Shown here: positions 30,501-42,940 of the stretch, in pieces | Layout: the number at the start of each line of letters is the position of its first letter | Numbering within the stretch: position 1 is the first letter of the stretch | NCBI GenBank assembly: GCA_025667525.1 | Contig: CM046875.1 | Location: 293,055,147 to 293,119,146 of the forward strand | DNA length: 64,000 bases | DNA from: Glebionis coronaria | Taxonomy: Eukaryota > Streptophyta > Magnoliopsida > Asterales > Asteraceae | Direction: 5' to 3' | Notes under the pieces: model-generated | The model's database searches: none | Seen by the model: the letters and a program-made list of their open reading frames with translations, nothing else | What the model was told of the DNA's origin: nothing | Program-made: the position numbers and the translations under genes

Positions 30501-32658
30501 CTAAGCCATTGTCGTGCCCTCACGCAATGCTAGAATAAAGTATCTAAGCATCACCAAAATTTCAATTTTATTACCCTTTATTGAAAAGTAAAAGACTTGC
30601 AATAATACGACGAAGATGTGTAAAGACATAATGTATGATTTTCATCACGAATGTGACTTTTAGGGTCAATGAATAGAAACAAGTAAATGTCCCTTAGAGT
30701 AAATTTCATCATCCTTGATTGTCATACATTCCAAGCTAAGTGCAAAAACGAGATCATTGTTGGTACAAGTCACAATGCTAACACTACTCATACGTCTAAA
30801 TTGTGTAATACTTTTTCTACCCGTAATCCTAGTTATTATAAAAAGAAATGGGTTTCTTGAATTTTTTAACTATTTTTCATGGATCACAAGTGATTCATAT
30901 TGACTTATTTGAGTATTTATTAGTCGGAAAGTAAAGTAGCACGATTTAATCGATAGTTAGCCGAAGGACAAAATCTTTTAAAACGGCTTCTCGTGTATCT
31001 CCTTAAGTTCATATCTTGGCATAACTCGTTTCATGATTTGAGACCTTTCTCGGACCGATATTTGGCATGTACTTCATTCTTCAAATCTTGGGAAGACGTT
31101 CTTGAAATTATGGTCTTCTCTTCATACTTTGGAATTTCTTCACTTGACGTTTTTGAGAGATTCTTCATACTTGGACCACGACTTCATCTTTTTTCTTTAA
31201 TCTTTATTCTAGACTTTGATATACAACGATCCGCCTCCTTTTCGGACTTGGATATATTTATCCTCATACCTTGTAAGGGTCTTTTTGGATAGACTTTCTC
31301 CATGATCTTTAGGGGAGTAATTGCTTTTCGTCGTGTGTCTCGATCCTTCATATTGATTTAGGAACAATGATACTTCACATCATCTTGGATCTTTAGCAAC
31401 AAAATAGAGCTCCTCATGCCTTGTTAAGGCCTTTTTGGATCTTCACCAATCTTCACGTCCCGCTTCAATAAGTTATGCCTTGGCTATGAACTCTATTCAA
31501 CCCCGAGCAACTTTTAAACGATCTTGTGCTAGAAGCTAAGTAACCTTTCAAATCGTACGACCTTACTTATTTCAATTATTTTTATTCCTAATGCATTGAT
31601 CTTATGGGAGAAAAAGCCACAATTAAAAACATATGAGTTTTTGAAAGAACATTTTCATGTTCTACGTTTAGCATGATCACTTGTCTAACTCTATCATCTC
31701 CCATTCTTCACTATTTAAAGACCTCTAATTAAAGAGACTCGTGAATACTTAGCCATGCAAGTCAAAATTAAGCCAAATTTGGATTAGCTTTCATTAAGAC
31801 TATATCAAATCAAAGTTTTGGGTTTTCAAGCCACCTATAGGATCTTGCACTTTCTTGGACTTTTCAAGTTTACAGAATGCATTTTATAGTTCCCTTGATA
31901 AGTGACTTTCTAGGATCAATTATAGGAACTTGCGAAAAGTTTTTGTTCTTAACCCGAATGAGCTAAGACTTTCGCGTTTTAAAGTTCCCTATATAAAAGT
32001 CTAGCAAAACTTGAATTGAGCGGGTTAAGGAATGTAAATGGCTCCAAATGCCCATCAAGTCAAAAATTATCTCTTATTCTACCCATCGGAAAATATACAT
32101 CCGTGTCTTAAAAACACTTATTAAAACTAAAATTTTAAATTTGGCCATTTTTAGCCTTATTAGCAACAAAACAAAACAAAACGTTGAAAGTTGGAAAACG
32201 TGAGGGCGTAGCAAAGCAAGTATCTATTTACCCCCATACTAAAATTAAACATTGTCCTCAATGTTTCGAGTCTAAAGGTGGAGCACCCCCATACTAGAGA
32301 CGAAGAGTCGAATGCTTAGGATCTAGCATGGAAAGGGTGATCAACAATATATCTAAAGCCGTTTATTAATTATGCTAAAAGATAATTGTTAGAACAATAA
32401 AGGATATGTCATGGATTCGTGAAAAACTTCTTCAAGCAAACGATGGAGGCTCACGTAAACGAACACGAGAGTCTTCAATCGTAGATGATGATGATCTAGA
32501 TAATACAATCACAAACAACCACGAGACAACGAGTTGGAAGGGCACAAATCCCCTCACATTATTTATTAGAACGCATAAAAAGATAAGCATGGGATCTCCC
32601 CCACGAGGCACCTCGTTTTTGATTACCGAGTCATGAGCTCGACTCGATCCCCTCAATG
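30501..32658 (-). other. G1 3' noncoding region
   Basis: About 2.1 kb without a supported ORF lies between integrase and the 3' LTR, where Athila elements may carry an env-like ORF. Blocks are shared with G0, G2 and G3, for example GATCCGCCTCCTTTTCGGAC near 31,230, the GAGCAACTTTTAAACGATCTT-type block near 31,505, and GGCATAACTCGTTTCATGAT near 31,018. Confidence 0.65.
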
Positions 32659-33234
32659 CTAATTATCATTGGGGAATGTGACTTGGTCGAGGTTATCCAA
32701 TGAAGGAATTTCCCCACCAAAGTAGTGCTTAAGCCTATGTCCATTCACCTTGAAGTTAGGACCATCATTTTGAGCTAGCTCGATGGTCCCATAAGGAAAC
32801 ACTTGTGTAATGGTGAAAGGGCCCGACCAACGAGATTTCAATTTCCCGGAAAATATCTTTAATCTAGAGTTTAAAAGTAACACTTGATCACCAACATTAA
32901 AAACCCGGTTTTTAATCTTTGCATCATGAAACTTTTTAGTCTTTTCTTTGAAAATCAATGAATTTTCATAAGCATTATCTCTTAGTTCATCCAATTCATT
33001 CAATTGTATTTTCCGGTCATCTCCCGCGGTCTTCAAGTCAAAGTTTGCATGCTTAAGGGCCCAATATTCCTTATGCTCCAATTCAATGGGCAAATGACAA
33101 TTCTTCCCATAGACTAACTTATAAGGAGTACAACCGATAGATGTCTTATAAGCGGTTCTAAAGGCCCATAAAGCGTCATCGAGTTTGTCGGACCATGAAG
33201 CACGGTTTTCTCCAATCGACCTCTCTAAAATCCT
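32659..33234 (-). pseudogene. pol: G1 pol, integrase C-terminal segment
   Basis: This follows a TAG stop at 33232-33234 in the integrase. It codes the end of the catalytic core (SWSDKLDDALWAFRTAYK type) and the C-terminal GPY/F-like module (FSGKLKSRWSGPFTI, then YGTIEL), ending NGHRLKHYFGG and a Ser/Asp-rich tail. The GPY/F module helps multimerisation and DNA contact in gypsy integrases. Confidence 0.88.
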
Positions 33235-33567
33235 CTACAAAGATCGGTTCGAAACCTCGACTTGCCCACTCGTTTGCGGGTGATAAGCCGTAGAAAGACG
33301 ATGAGTAACTCCATATTTCTTTAAGACCTTCTCGAATTGGTCATTACAAAAATGGGTTCCACGATCGCTTATAATAGCACGAGGGGTTCCGAACCGAGAG
33401 AATAGTTGTTTCAAAAACTTCACTACCACACGAGCATCATTAGTAGGTAAAGCCTTAGCTTCCACCCACTTAGAAAGGTAGTCGACGGCAACGAGGATAT
33501 ACTTGTTACCATGAGACGGTGGGAACGGCCCCATAAAGTCTATGCCCAATTTTGTCGAAAATCTCAC
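33235..33567 (-). pseudogene. pol: G1 pol, integrase catalytic core segment
   Basis: It codes [32 protein letters not shown] and [15 protein letters not shown], which supply the D,D,E residues of a gypsy integrase. It is in a different frame from the RT segment (frameshift near 33,555) and ends at the TAG at 33232-33234, where the family usually has Lys. Confidence 0.9.
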
Positions 33568-36088
33568 ACACTTGAATTATGTTTTGTGGCATTTCATCAC
33601 GTTGAGACGATTTTCCTTGACGTTGGCACGAATCACACGACTTCACAAGTGCGTGTGCATCACGATAGATAGAAAGCAAAAAGAAGCCGGCATCGAACAC
33701 TTTCTTAGCCATGAGATTAGCACCGTGGTGACCACCCGTGGGTCCCTCGTGACAAGCTCTAAGGATGTTAGAAGCTTCGACACCAAAAACACAACGTCGA
33801 ACGAGTTGATCCGCACAAACCCGAAAGAGATAAGGGTCGTCCCAAAAATAGAACTTGACGTCACGAAAGAATTTTTGCTTTTGTTGTGTCGTCATACCCT
33901 TGATTATGAAATTGCCCGCATGGTAATTTGCAATGTCGGCAAACCATGGGGTGGTGTCTTTAGAATTCATTACACCGAGAGTCTCGAGGGGAAATGTTTC
34001 GGTGATTTCTTTGTTCTCGAAAAAATCTTTGCGAGGATCTTCTAGACGAGAGAGATGATCGGCTGCTAGATTCTCGGCTCCTTTTTTGTCAAGCACGGTG
34101 ACATCAAATTCTTGGAGGAGGAGCATCCAACGAAACAATCTCGACTTAGAATCTTGCTTAGCTAAGAGATACTTGATAGCCGAATGGTCGGTATACACAA
34201 TGCTTTTAGTTAAGAAGAGATAAGGTCGGAATTTCTCAAAATCATAGACCACGGCAAGGAATTCCTTTTCCGTTGTGGTGTACTTTAATTGAGCCTCGGT
34301 CATCGTCTTACTAGCATAATGGATAGGACGGAAATGCTTTTCATAACTTTGCCCTAAGACGGACCCTATAGCATAATCACTTGCATCGCACATGATTTCA
34401 AAGGGTAATTCCCAATTAGGAGCAACAAGAATGAGAGCTTCGGTAAGTTTCCTTTTAAGAGTATCGAAAGCTATAACACAATCCTCATTGAAGTTAAAAG
34501 GAGCATCCTTCTCGAGAAGGTGTGTCATAGGTCGAGAGATTTTCGAAAAGTCTTTGATAAAACGACGATAAAAGCCCGCGTGGCCTAGGAAACTCCTAAC
34601 TCCCTTAACGGTTTGGGGATGAGGTAACTTGGCGATGACGTTTACCTTAGCTTTATCGACCTCAATCCCCGCTTTCGAGACCTTATGTCCTAAGACGATT
34701 CCTTGTTTACACATAAAATGACATTTTTCCCAATTAAGCACAAGATTGGTTTCATCACAACGTTTTAACATTTGCTCGAGATTAGATAAACACGACGTGA
34801 ACGAATTGCCAAACACCGAAAAGTCATCCATAAACACTTCCATCGACTTCTCGATCATATCGTGAAAAATAGCCATCATACACCGTTTAAACATACCCGG
34901 TGCATTACAAAGTCCGAAAGGCATCCTACGATAAGCAAACGTTCCATAAGGACACGTAAACGTAGTCTTCTCTTGATCATGAGGGTCGATAGGGATTTGA
35001 AAGTAACCGGAAAAACCATCTAAAAAGAAATAGAATTCATTTCCCGCGAGTCGCTCCAACATTTGATCCATGAAGGGCAAAGGAAAGTGGTCATTACGAG
35101 TGGCGTCATTTAACTTTCGGTAGTCAATACACACCCTCCAACCGGTCACAACACGAGTAGGAATTAGCTCGTTGTTTTCATTAGGCACAACGGTCATTCC
35201 TCCCTTTTTAGGGACACAATGGATTGGGCTCACCCATGGGCTATCGGAGATAGGATAAATCATTCCCGCGTCAAGGAGTTTTAGAACTTCCTTTTTAATG
35301 ACATCGTGAATTTTGGGGTTTACCCTTCTTTGACTTTGAATTGCGGGTTTGTAGTCCTCCCCTATTAAAATCTTGTGAGTACAAAATTTTGGGTCAATAC
35401 CCTTAATGTCGGAAATTTTCCACGCAATTGCCCCTTTATGAGCTTTAAGAACTTTCAAGAGCTCGGATTTTTCATCATTAGCAAGTCCTTTTGCAATAAT
35501 AACCGGCAACTTGTCATCACCTTCCAAGAATGCGTATTCAAGGTGAGATGGAAGATCTTTCAATTCAAGGATAGGCGGTTCCTCGATTGAAGATTTTTGC
35601 TCAACACTCATAACTTCCATCGGCGGAAGAAATGGTGGAATAGAAGTATCATCACTAATAATCACCTCATATTCATTGTTGATTTCATTTGAAGTAAAAT
35701 CGCCTCCTTGGAATGGAGTGAGATTTGGTGTAGAATTAGCAAGAATCGGATCCAAAATAGTGGGATTGCCACTTGACGAGCTATCGGAAAAACCTAACAC
35801 TTCTTGTGAAAACTCATCGCAAACCACATCAACTAAGTCAATGTGATTGATGGTAACGATTGCATAAACATGAGAAGGTGTCGAGTTTTGAGTAGCGTTT
35901 ATAACAAGTTCCTCTTCGTTGAATCTCAAAGTAATAGTTCTTGCATGAACGTCGATAAGCGATCTCGATGTGTCTAAAAATGGACGACCTAAAATTAGAG
36001 GAACTTGAGGATCCGCGGGGATGTCAACTACTATAAAATCAACGGGATAGTAGAACTTCCCCACTTTCACGAAAATATCCTCGGCTAC
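33506..36088 (-). pseudogene. pol: G1 pol, protease end, reverse transcriptase, RNase H and integrase zinc domain
   Basis: This is an 854-codon open segment. The protease C-terminus ([12 protein letters not shown]) is followed by the RT with [51 protein letters not shown] and the catalytic FMDD (in place of YMDD). RNase H has [26 protein letters not shown] and [10 protein letters not shown]. The integrase zinc domain has [13 protein letters not shown] and CDSCQRQGK. It ends in a frameshift into the integrase core. Role in the family: cDNA synthesis and integration. Confidence 0.93.
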
Positions 36089-36436
36089 TCAACATGCTAA
36101 AATCGTAGAATGATCGGCCATCTCGATAGACATGTTCGAAGGAGTAAGAGCCGGAAGTGAAAGAGATTTCCAAATGCAAAATGGCATCAAATTAATGCTT
36201 GCACCAAGATCGGCCAAGGCGAGGCATTCTTTCATATCTTGTATATCACGAGGAATGAGAAAATTTCCGGGGTCACCAACTTTTTTCGGTATGCGGTTAA
36301 GATAAACCGAAGAACAATTAACAAGATTTGAAAGCTTTTCCTTATCATTCATCATACTTTTAAAAGTGGAAGCGAAACGAGGCATATATAACAACGCGTC
36401 GGCTAAACTTACATCAAAATGAACTTGTTGAAACAT
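36089..36436 (-). pseudogene. pol: G1 protease segment
   Basis: It codes the gag-pol linker (FQQVHFDVSLADALLYMPRF) and the protease active site LADLGASINLMP (D-L-G-A-S, the plant gypsy variant of DTGA). It is closed at both ends by in-frame stops (TAA at 36458-36460 and TGA at 36089-36091), all in the same frame as the RT. Confidence 0.88.
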
Positions 36437-36457
36437 TTTTATAAAAAGCTTGATTTG

Positions 36458-37452
36458 TTATTTGTTACGTTCTTGCAATTTCTCTTTGTTTCGTCTCGAA
36501 GGGTAAGGTAAGGGTGGTGTGGGTTGGACATTAGGCAACGGCCTTGGAATCTCGGGTTCCATGATTGGTATTGGTTCAACCGTAGGTGTGGTTTGAGCGG
36601 TACTTCGTGGGCTTGTGATATGCTCCTTTTCGACCATCACCTCGGGCTCTTTCTCGATTTCCTTCTCCGTAGAAGTACTTGGACGAGAGATTGGTTCCTT
36701 GAAAGTTTTACAACTTCGTGTAGTAATAACCTTTATTTCTCCATTCGGGTTTGCAATGGTATCACTAGGAAGACCACCCGAGGAAGAGGGTTTACACATG
36801 ATTGCATCAAACATTTTTGCCATTCGGTCTTCAAATTTTGATTGCCTTAAATCCGCTTTTAACAATTCTTGCTTAATCTCATGTTGTCCTTGTTCCATAT
36901 TTTGTTGATTTTGTTTAAGACGTTGAACGTTTCCTTCCATTTTATTAGCATGAGTCTTAAGTTCATTAGCAAGTTCGTTTTTAAGCTCGTTTTTCAACTT
37001 GGATCTTAAGCTAATCATCTTACGTTGCATGTTATCAAACTTAGCATCATTTGCTTTAGCATAATCCAAAAGTTCTCCTTAAAGATTTTTAGTGTGAGCC
37101 TTTTGAAAACCTTGTACAGTGTTTTGAAAATCACGGTTTTGGTTTTGATTTGCAACTTTTCCATTCCCACTTTGATAATTCCCTTTGTTGTAGTTACGTG
37201 AATTGCCTTGATAACCACCATTTTGATTGTTTTTTCGATAGTTATTAACATTATGATTTGGTAGAGCTTGATTTGGGCGGGAACCTTGGCCATTTTGGTT
37301 GTAAGTTCCCGTTGCTACGTAAGCACTCGAAGTGTTACCACCGGCGGTAATGCACTCGGAAAGATCATGAGCTCCACCACAAGACAAACAACTCTTTTCA
37401 ACCGCTTTAACCGATGCGGAGTTCAAAGCATCTTGTGCTTTCCAATGAGTCA
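36458..37452 (-). pseudogene. gag: G1 gag, C-terminal part, downstream of the G2 insertion
   Basis: It starts at the G2 insertion point. A CCHC-variant zinc knuckle CLSCGGAHDLSEC (CX2CX3HX4C) is followed by an Asn/Gln/Gly-rich stretch, a stop at 37079-37081, a coiled-coil-like Lys/Glu/Gln region, and a Pro/Glu-rich tail ending ERNK-stop. It is in the same frame as protease and RT, so gag and pol were probably one polyprotein. Confidence 0.85.
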
Positions 37453-37898
37453 TTGATAGGTGTGAAAACACCCATCCTTTTACCACTTAATTACAATAAT
37501 AACCAAGCCAAAACGTGTATTTTGTGTCGTAAATGTCGGAATTATGCGTGGTTTGTGTTTTTAATGTGATTTTAGTATCAAAATGTTAAAAGGGGAGAAA
37601 ACACGGCTTTCACGGGCTTTTATCGAAGAAAAAGATAAAAGACGAAGTCGAAAGATCAAGAGTGCAAAAAGAACAGAAGTCCAAGACCAGTTTTGAAGAT
37701 TTATCGAAGAAAAAGTCAAAAGACGGAAGTTTACTAAAAGCCGAAGAACTCAAGTCTAATCTATTGAAGAAATTACAAGACGAGTTTATTAATCCCGAGA
37801 CAAAAGTCGAAGACTTAAGAAGATTAAGGACTAAACAAGTAATTAAAGAAAGAAGAAAGAGGGGAGGAAGCTTCCTTCCACTAATCCTCCTCCTCCCC

Positions 37899-37906
37899 TA
37901 TATATA
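37899..37906 (+). promoter_or_regulatory. TATA box in the G2 5' LTR
   Basis: TATATATA after a purine/pyrimidine-rich stretch, repeated at 43386-43393 in the 3' LTR. It is the equivalent of the G3 TATAAATA. Confidence 0.6.
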
Positions 37907-38330
37907 GATGATTAGTGTACATTTTTATTGTTGTTGGGTGGATTGACAACCCACTTCTTCCACCATTTTCATTTTGCACCTTAAATTCTTGCACTTTAAT
38001 TTCTTGTATCGCACCTTTTAATTCCTTTTAATTCCAAGTAAGTTTTATTTAATTGTTGTTGAATCTTTACTTTTCTTGTTTAATCTCTCATCTACCTTTC
38101 TTATTTGTGTTTAATCTTTGTGTTCATGTTCTTGAGTGTTATGGTTTTCAATCAAGTGGGTTTTGATTGATTTGGCTTTATTGTTAGTTTTATTGATTTG
38201 GTTTGTTTGATTATCATTAGTTGATCATTGTTGGTTAGTTTGATTTAATCTCTTGGTTTGATTTTGATTATTTTGTCCAAATTCGTTTCTTTTTTGTTCC
38301 CCGTGTTCTTCGTGGTTTCTGTTTCCCCAG

Positions 38331-38576
38331 GAGTTCCGAATCAAGGGAGTTCTGAATCAAGGGAGTTCCAAATCAAGGGAGTTCTGAATCAAGGAAGTTC
38401 TGAATCAAGGAAGTTCCGAATCAAGGAAGTTCCGAATCAAGGAAGTTCTGAATCAAGGAAGTTCCAAATCAAGGAAGTTCTGAATCAAGGAAGTTCTGAA
38501 TCAAGGGAGTTCCGAATCAAGGGAGTTCTGAATCAAGGGAGTTCCGAATCAAGGGAGTTCCGAATCAAGGGAGCTC
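38331..38576. repeat. 16-bp minisatellite in the G2 5' LTR
   Basis: Tandem AGTTCYGAATCAAGGR units, about 15 copies. It sits in the same LTR zone as the 12-bp array of G3 and shares the TTCCRAATCA-like core. Confidence 0.9.
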
Positions 38577-39093
38577 ATTCGGAACATTCCGAATCAAGGA
38601 GTGATTATTCCAAATCAGTGACACATTCCGAGTGAAGAAGAAATTATTCCGAACGAAGGTGACATTCCGGACGAGTGATTTATTTCGAACGAAGGATTAT
38701 TCCGAATGAGCTGTTTTGAGGTTATTTTAAGTTTCTGTTTTTAATTTTTAATTTTCAATCTTTACTTTTCCCGCCTTCTTACTTAGTCGCACTTTTAATT
38801 TACTTGCATTTAATTTTAGTTTACCTTATTTACTTTTAAGTTTGCCTTTTTATTTCTCGTCACGTTTTTAATTTCTCGTCATTAATTTCCCGTCAAGTTT
38901 TTATTTTTCAGTATTTCTTTTTACCATCTTTACTTTATTTTTATTTGTTTCAAGTCTTTATTTTAAATTAGTTTACGACACCCACTCTATTTCTTTTCTA
39001 CCAAGAACAACTGAGTCGCACTTTGAACCAGAAATCAATTCGAGAAGATACCGAGAAAAGAACTTTCAACCAAGCAAAATCTTAACATTAAAA

Positions 39094-39111
39094 TGGCGCC
39101 GCTGCCGGCTC
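39094..39111 (+). other. G2 primer-binding site (tRNA-Asp type)
   Basis: TGGCGCCGCTGCCGGCTC lies three bases after the 5' LTR. Plant Athila/Tat elements use the aspartate tRNA. Confidence 0.88.
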
Positions 39112-39296
39112 TTTTCGTGAAGATTAACGGTTTTTTGTGAGAGACGCGTTGGCTTTTGGGATCTGTTCACTCGTGAACGTTCTTTTTCGTGTCAAAAATT
39201 TTCAAAAATCCCAAAAACATTTGAAAAATCATAAAAAGCATTTCTTTTTCAAAGTTTTGCACCAAAAATATTCTTCTTTCTTATCTATTTTTCTTT

Positions 39297-40917
39297 ATGG
39301 ATTCTTATGTCCATTACGTCGGGTGTGGGAGACGATTATACGGGAACGACTCATGTCAATGGTGTACATGTGAGCAGTGCGGAAATGATATCGACAATAC
39401 ATAATTCGGATTTTGTCCATCGTGCAACTCGACTAATTCGTCCTTTTCTAATCCACCTCCTGTTCCCCCTTGCATATATTGTGGAATCGATTCTCATTGG
39501 CATGTTTCTTGTCCAATTCGATACCCGCCTCATGGCGAGCAAGAACTGGGTTACAATGATGACAATGGTAATAGCTATCTACAAGAAGCACCGGATTTTT
39601 CTCCATACCCATGTTGCCAAAATTGTGGGGGCCCTCACGATACTTCTTATTGTCAGCCAATGAATTATTATGAGCAAAATCCGTGTCCTCAGTTTTCTTC
39701 ACCAATGGATTATTATGAACCAAATCCGTGTTCTAATTCTTCTCAACCGATGAACTACTATGAGCCACACCCATGCTATAATTCAGGTTTTCAACATTTT
39801 GAGCCCCCACAACACTTCATCGATCATCAACCCTGTTGTGCATTTCCTCCTGAGCAAATGGCCGCACTTTTTGACAGCTTTCAAAAAGTTCAAGAAGCTT
39901 GCAACAAGATCATCGAAAAATGTCAAGAGGATCAACGGCCTGAGCAAATATCGAATATCGAGACTTATACTCCTCCTCCGGTGCATCCATACTACTATGA
40001 TGATGATGACGATGAGCCTACTATTTCTTGGAATGATCTTGTTGCTCAATGTCCTAGTGCAATTGTCATCCCTTCTCTTGTTATCCCAAACGTGTCTAAG
40101 GATTGTGATACATTGAGTGAGCTTAGTGATTTTGGTCTTGATAAATTCCTTAATGAGGTTTGTGATGCATCGAATTTTGTGGAGCCTACGGACGGGGTTG
40201 CTCTTCCTGATGATACCGATTTTTCTCCGCGCTATGAGAATTTCACTTTTGAAATTTCTCAATCTCCACCGGGAGATGCGGGCGATGACGATTTATTCTC
40301 TCCGGCTTACGAGAAGTTCACCAATGAACTTGCTCTTGAAGATGAGGTGGAAGACGTGATTCTCCGCGATAGATTACGGAAAGTGCATCTTCTTATTGCT
40401 CAAATCGAAGAGTTGACTTCTCCTCCTCTTTCCGAGTCTTTACCTCAATCTATTCCTCCCGTTGAAGATAATGACCCATTGCTGGAAGAAATCAACATTC
40501 ACTCAATACCTCTGGGTATTGATGATGATGACACAGAGGGGGATATTATTTTTGATAATTTGCTGCAGGAAGGTATTGTCCCAAGTCCCCTCCCGAGCAC
40601 CTTTCATCCTCCCCTTTAGCCACTATTACGGAGGATGAATGCTTTGACCCGGGAGGTGACATTCACTATTTCATGATTGATAACATTACGGCTTTGCCGA
40701 GTGCTCAGCATCCATTGTCTTTGGGGGATGACAATGTGCTTACTTTACCCACCCCACCTCCCGTGGATCTTGATTTCACATACTTTTCGTATGTTGAAAG
40801 GACTTTTCTCCCATTTAAGACTTATCCCCCGCCTCTCCTTTGTTGATGTCCTCCGGGAACAAGGACAAGGTCTTTGATCCCGGTATTACATTCGAGGCTT
40901 CCCCATGGACCATTTAA
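39297..40917 (+). pseudogene. G2 Cys-rich, acidic ORF of unknown function (one stop, frameshifts)
   Basis: It starts at ATG 39297. The first third is Cys-rich: CGRRLYG, CQWCTCEQC, CPSC, a CX2CX4HX4C knuckle (CIYCGIDSHWHVSC), and a CX2CX3HX4C knuckle (CQNCGGPHDTSYC). Next come repeated MNYYEPNPC-type units, then an acidic region with runs of Asp and a conserved-looking LRDRLRKVHLLIAQIEEL helix near residue 365. An in-frame TAA lies at 39402. The 319-codon stretch from 39660 runs to TAG 40617-40619, after which the same protein continues in another frame (FDPGGDIHYFMID) and, after a further shift, ends FDPGITFEASPWTI at 40917. The second knuckle has the same spacing as that of G1 gag. From memory, similar ORFs are frequent in daisy-family genomes as hypothetical proteins. 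It may be a gag-derived RNA-binding protein; function unknown. Confidence 0.7.
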
Positions 40918-42940
40918 TTCGGGGACGAGTCAGGCTCGTGACTCGGTTAATCTAAACAAGCGCTCTTCGGGAGGCAACCCGATTATCTATCTTTATCTGT
41001 TTTCACCATAAGTGTAGGGGGAGCCCCGTGGTGTTTCTTGTTTTCTTTCTTATCATGTGCAGGGATTAGAGCTTCAAAGACACATTCTTGATGACTTTTG
41101 ACGAACCGTGATTCCGTGTTCCCGTCTTCCCGGTTCTATCCTAAACTCTTTTCGATTCACTATTTTATATTTTCAAATATTAAACTAGGAATCTCTTTAG
41201 TTGTCTTTTCCTTAGCGAGATTTAAATAACGTGCACAATGTCATAAGTGTAGGGGAGTTTACTCCCACATGCTTAAACATTGAGGACAATGTTTATATTA
41301 AGTGTAGGGGGACTTCTATCGAAGTTAAGTGGTCTTTTCCTTGTTTTGTCCTCATTTTAACCGGAAAATCAATTTTTCGACATTTTTCAAAATTTTTGAT
41401 CTATTTTGGCCTATTAGTTTTTCCCTTTGTATAGTTATTTTCTTTCGTTGCTAGAATAAATTTTAATAAAGTGGTTTTAATTTTCAACGTTGTGAATCTT
41501 TTGACTCAACCCGAGTTTACTTTCTAAGTTTACTCTAGCTAGTATCCTTAACGTGTTTAAGTCAAGTTTTGCTATGCTTTTATATAGGGAGCTTTAAAAC
41601 GCGAAAGTCTTAACTCTCACGGGTTAAGAGCAAGAACTTTCCGCAAGTTCCTATAATTGATCATAGAGAGTTGTTTATCAAGGGAACTTTAAAATGCGAT
41701 TTCTAAGCTTGAAAAAGTCTAAGAATTTGCAAGATCCTATAGACGACTCGAAAACCCGAAACTTTGATTTAATTGGCTAAGCATCTACGAGTCTCATTCC
41801 TTGAGATTTTAAACTGTGGAGAACGAGAGATGATAAAGTCATTTATAAGTTTGGTATTCTTTCGTGAATTTATGTGAGTTAATTATAAGCCTATTCTCCC
41901 ATCGCTTGCTAATAAATTTATCTGCAATAAATAAGGTTGTACGATTTGAAAAGTTACTTAGCTTCTAGCCCAATATCGTTTAAAAGTTGCTCGGTAATGA
42001 TTAGAGTTCATAGCCAAGGCATAACTTATTGAAGCGGGGCGCGAAGATTGGCGAGTCCGAAAAGGCCCTAACAAGGCACTAGTGCTACATTTTGTTGCTA
42101 AAGATCCCAAGTGATGTGAAGAATCATTTATCGAAAATCAATATGAAGGATCGAGACACACGACGAAAAGCAAATACTCTCGTAAAGATCATGGAGAAGT
42201 CTATCCAAAAAGGCCCTAACAAGGTATGAGGATAAATAGATCCAAGTCCAAAAAGGAGGCGGATCGTTGTATATCAAAATCCCAAATAAAGATTGGAGAA
42301 AAATGAAGAAGTCGTGGTCCAAATATGAAGAATCTCTCGAAACTTCAAGTGAAGAAATTCCTATTATGAAGAGAAGACCATTATTTCATGAACGTCTCTC
42401 AAGATTCGAAGTATGAAGTCGCTGCCAAATATCGGTCCGAGAAAGGTCTCAAATCGCGAAGCGAGTTATGCCAAGATATGAACTTTATGAGGTCCCGAGA
42501 AGCAGTTTTAAAAGATTTTGTCCTTTAGCTAACTATTGATTAAATCGTCCCACTTTATTTTCAGACTTAATAACTATCGAAATAAGTCAAACAATGCATC
42601 CTCGTGATCATTCAAAACAATAATAAAATATAAGAGATACACCTAGGAATAAGGGAGTCTGAGTGAATAATTGGCCCACATGAGTTCGTGTTAGTTTGCT
42701 AACTTATAATAACAATGATCTCGTTTTTAAGCTTGGTTTGGAGAATGTGAAAACTTGAGGATGATGATTATTCATGACATTTTCAAAACCCTAAGGTATG
42801 TTTTTGATTTCTTTACTTGTTTTGTTATTTTCTATTTCTTTAATAAAGGCCAATATGGATTGATTATGATGGAGAATGTAAACGTGCTTTGTAACTAATG
42901 CATTGCATGAGGACATTGCAATGGTCAAGTGTAGGGGATT
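40918..42940 (+). other. G2 3' noncoding region and polypurine tract
   Basis: There is no supported ORF. The region carries the blocks shared with G0, G1 and G3, including two copies of an 'aaggccctaacaaggca' type word near 42,063 and 42,211. It ends in GTGTAGGGGATT at 42929-42940. Confidence 0.7.

Larger units (their letters stand above)
37453..39090 (+). repeat. G2 5' LTR (1638 bp)
   Basis: It runs TGATAGGTGTGAAAACACCC to ACATTA. It has a TATATATA box at 37899-37906 and a 16-bp minisatellite at about 38331-38576. Confidence 0.9.

Noticed and set aside
33542..34045. 167-codon plus-strand frame
   Set aside because: Antisense to G1 pol (integrase zinc and RNase H regions).
38331..38640. Repeat array that might suggest a CRISPR
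   Set aside because: Contiguous 16-bp tandem units with no spacers, inside a plant LTR.
39307..39663. 118-codon plus-strand frame overlapping the start of the G2 ORF
   Set aside because: Out of frame with the Cys-rich ORF, and it lacks the knuckle pattern.
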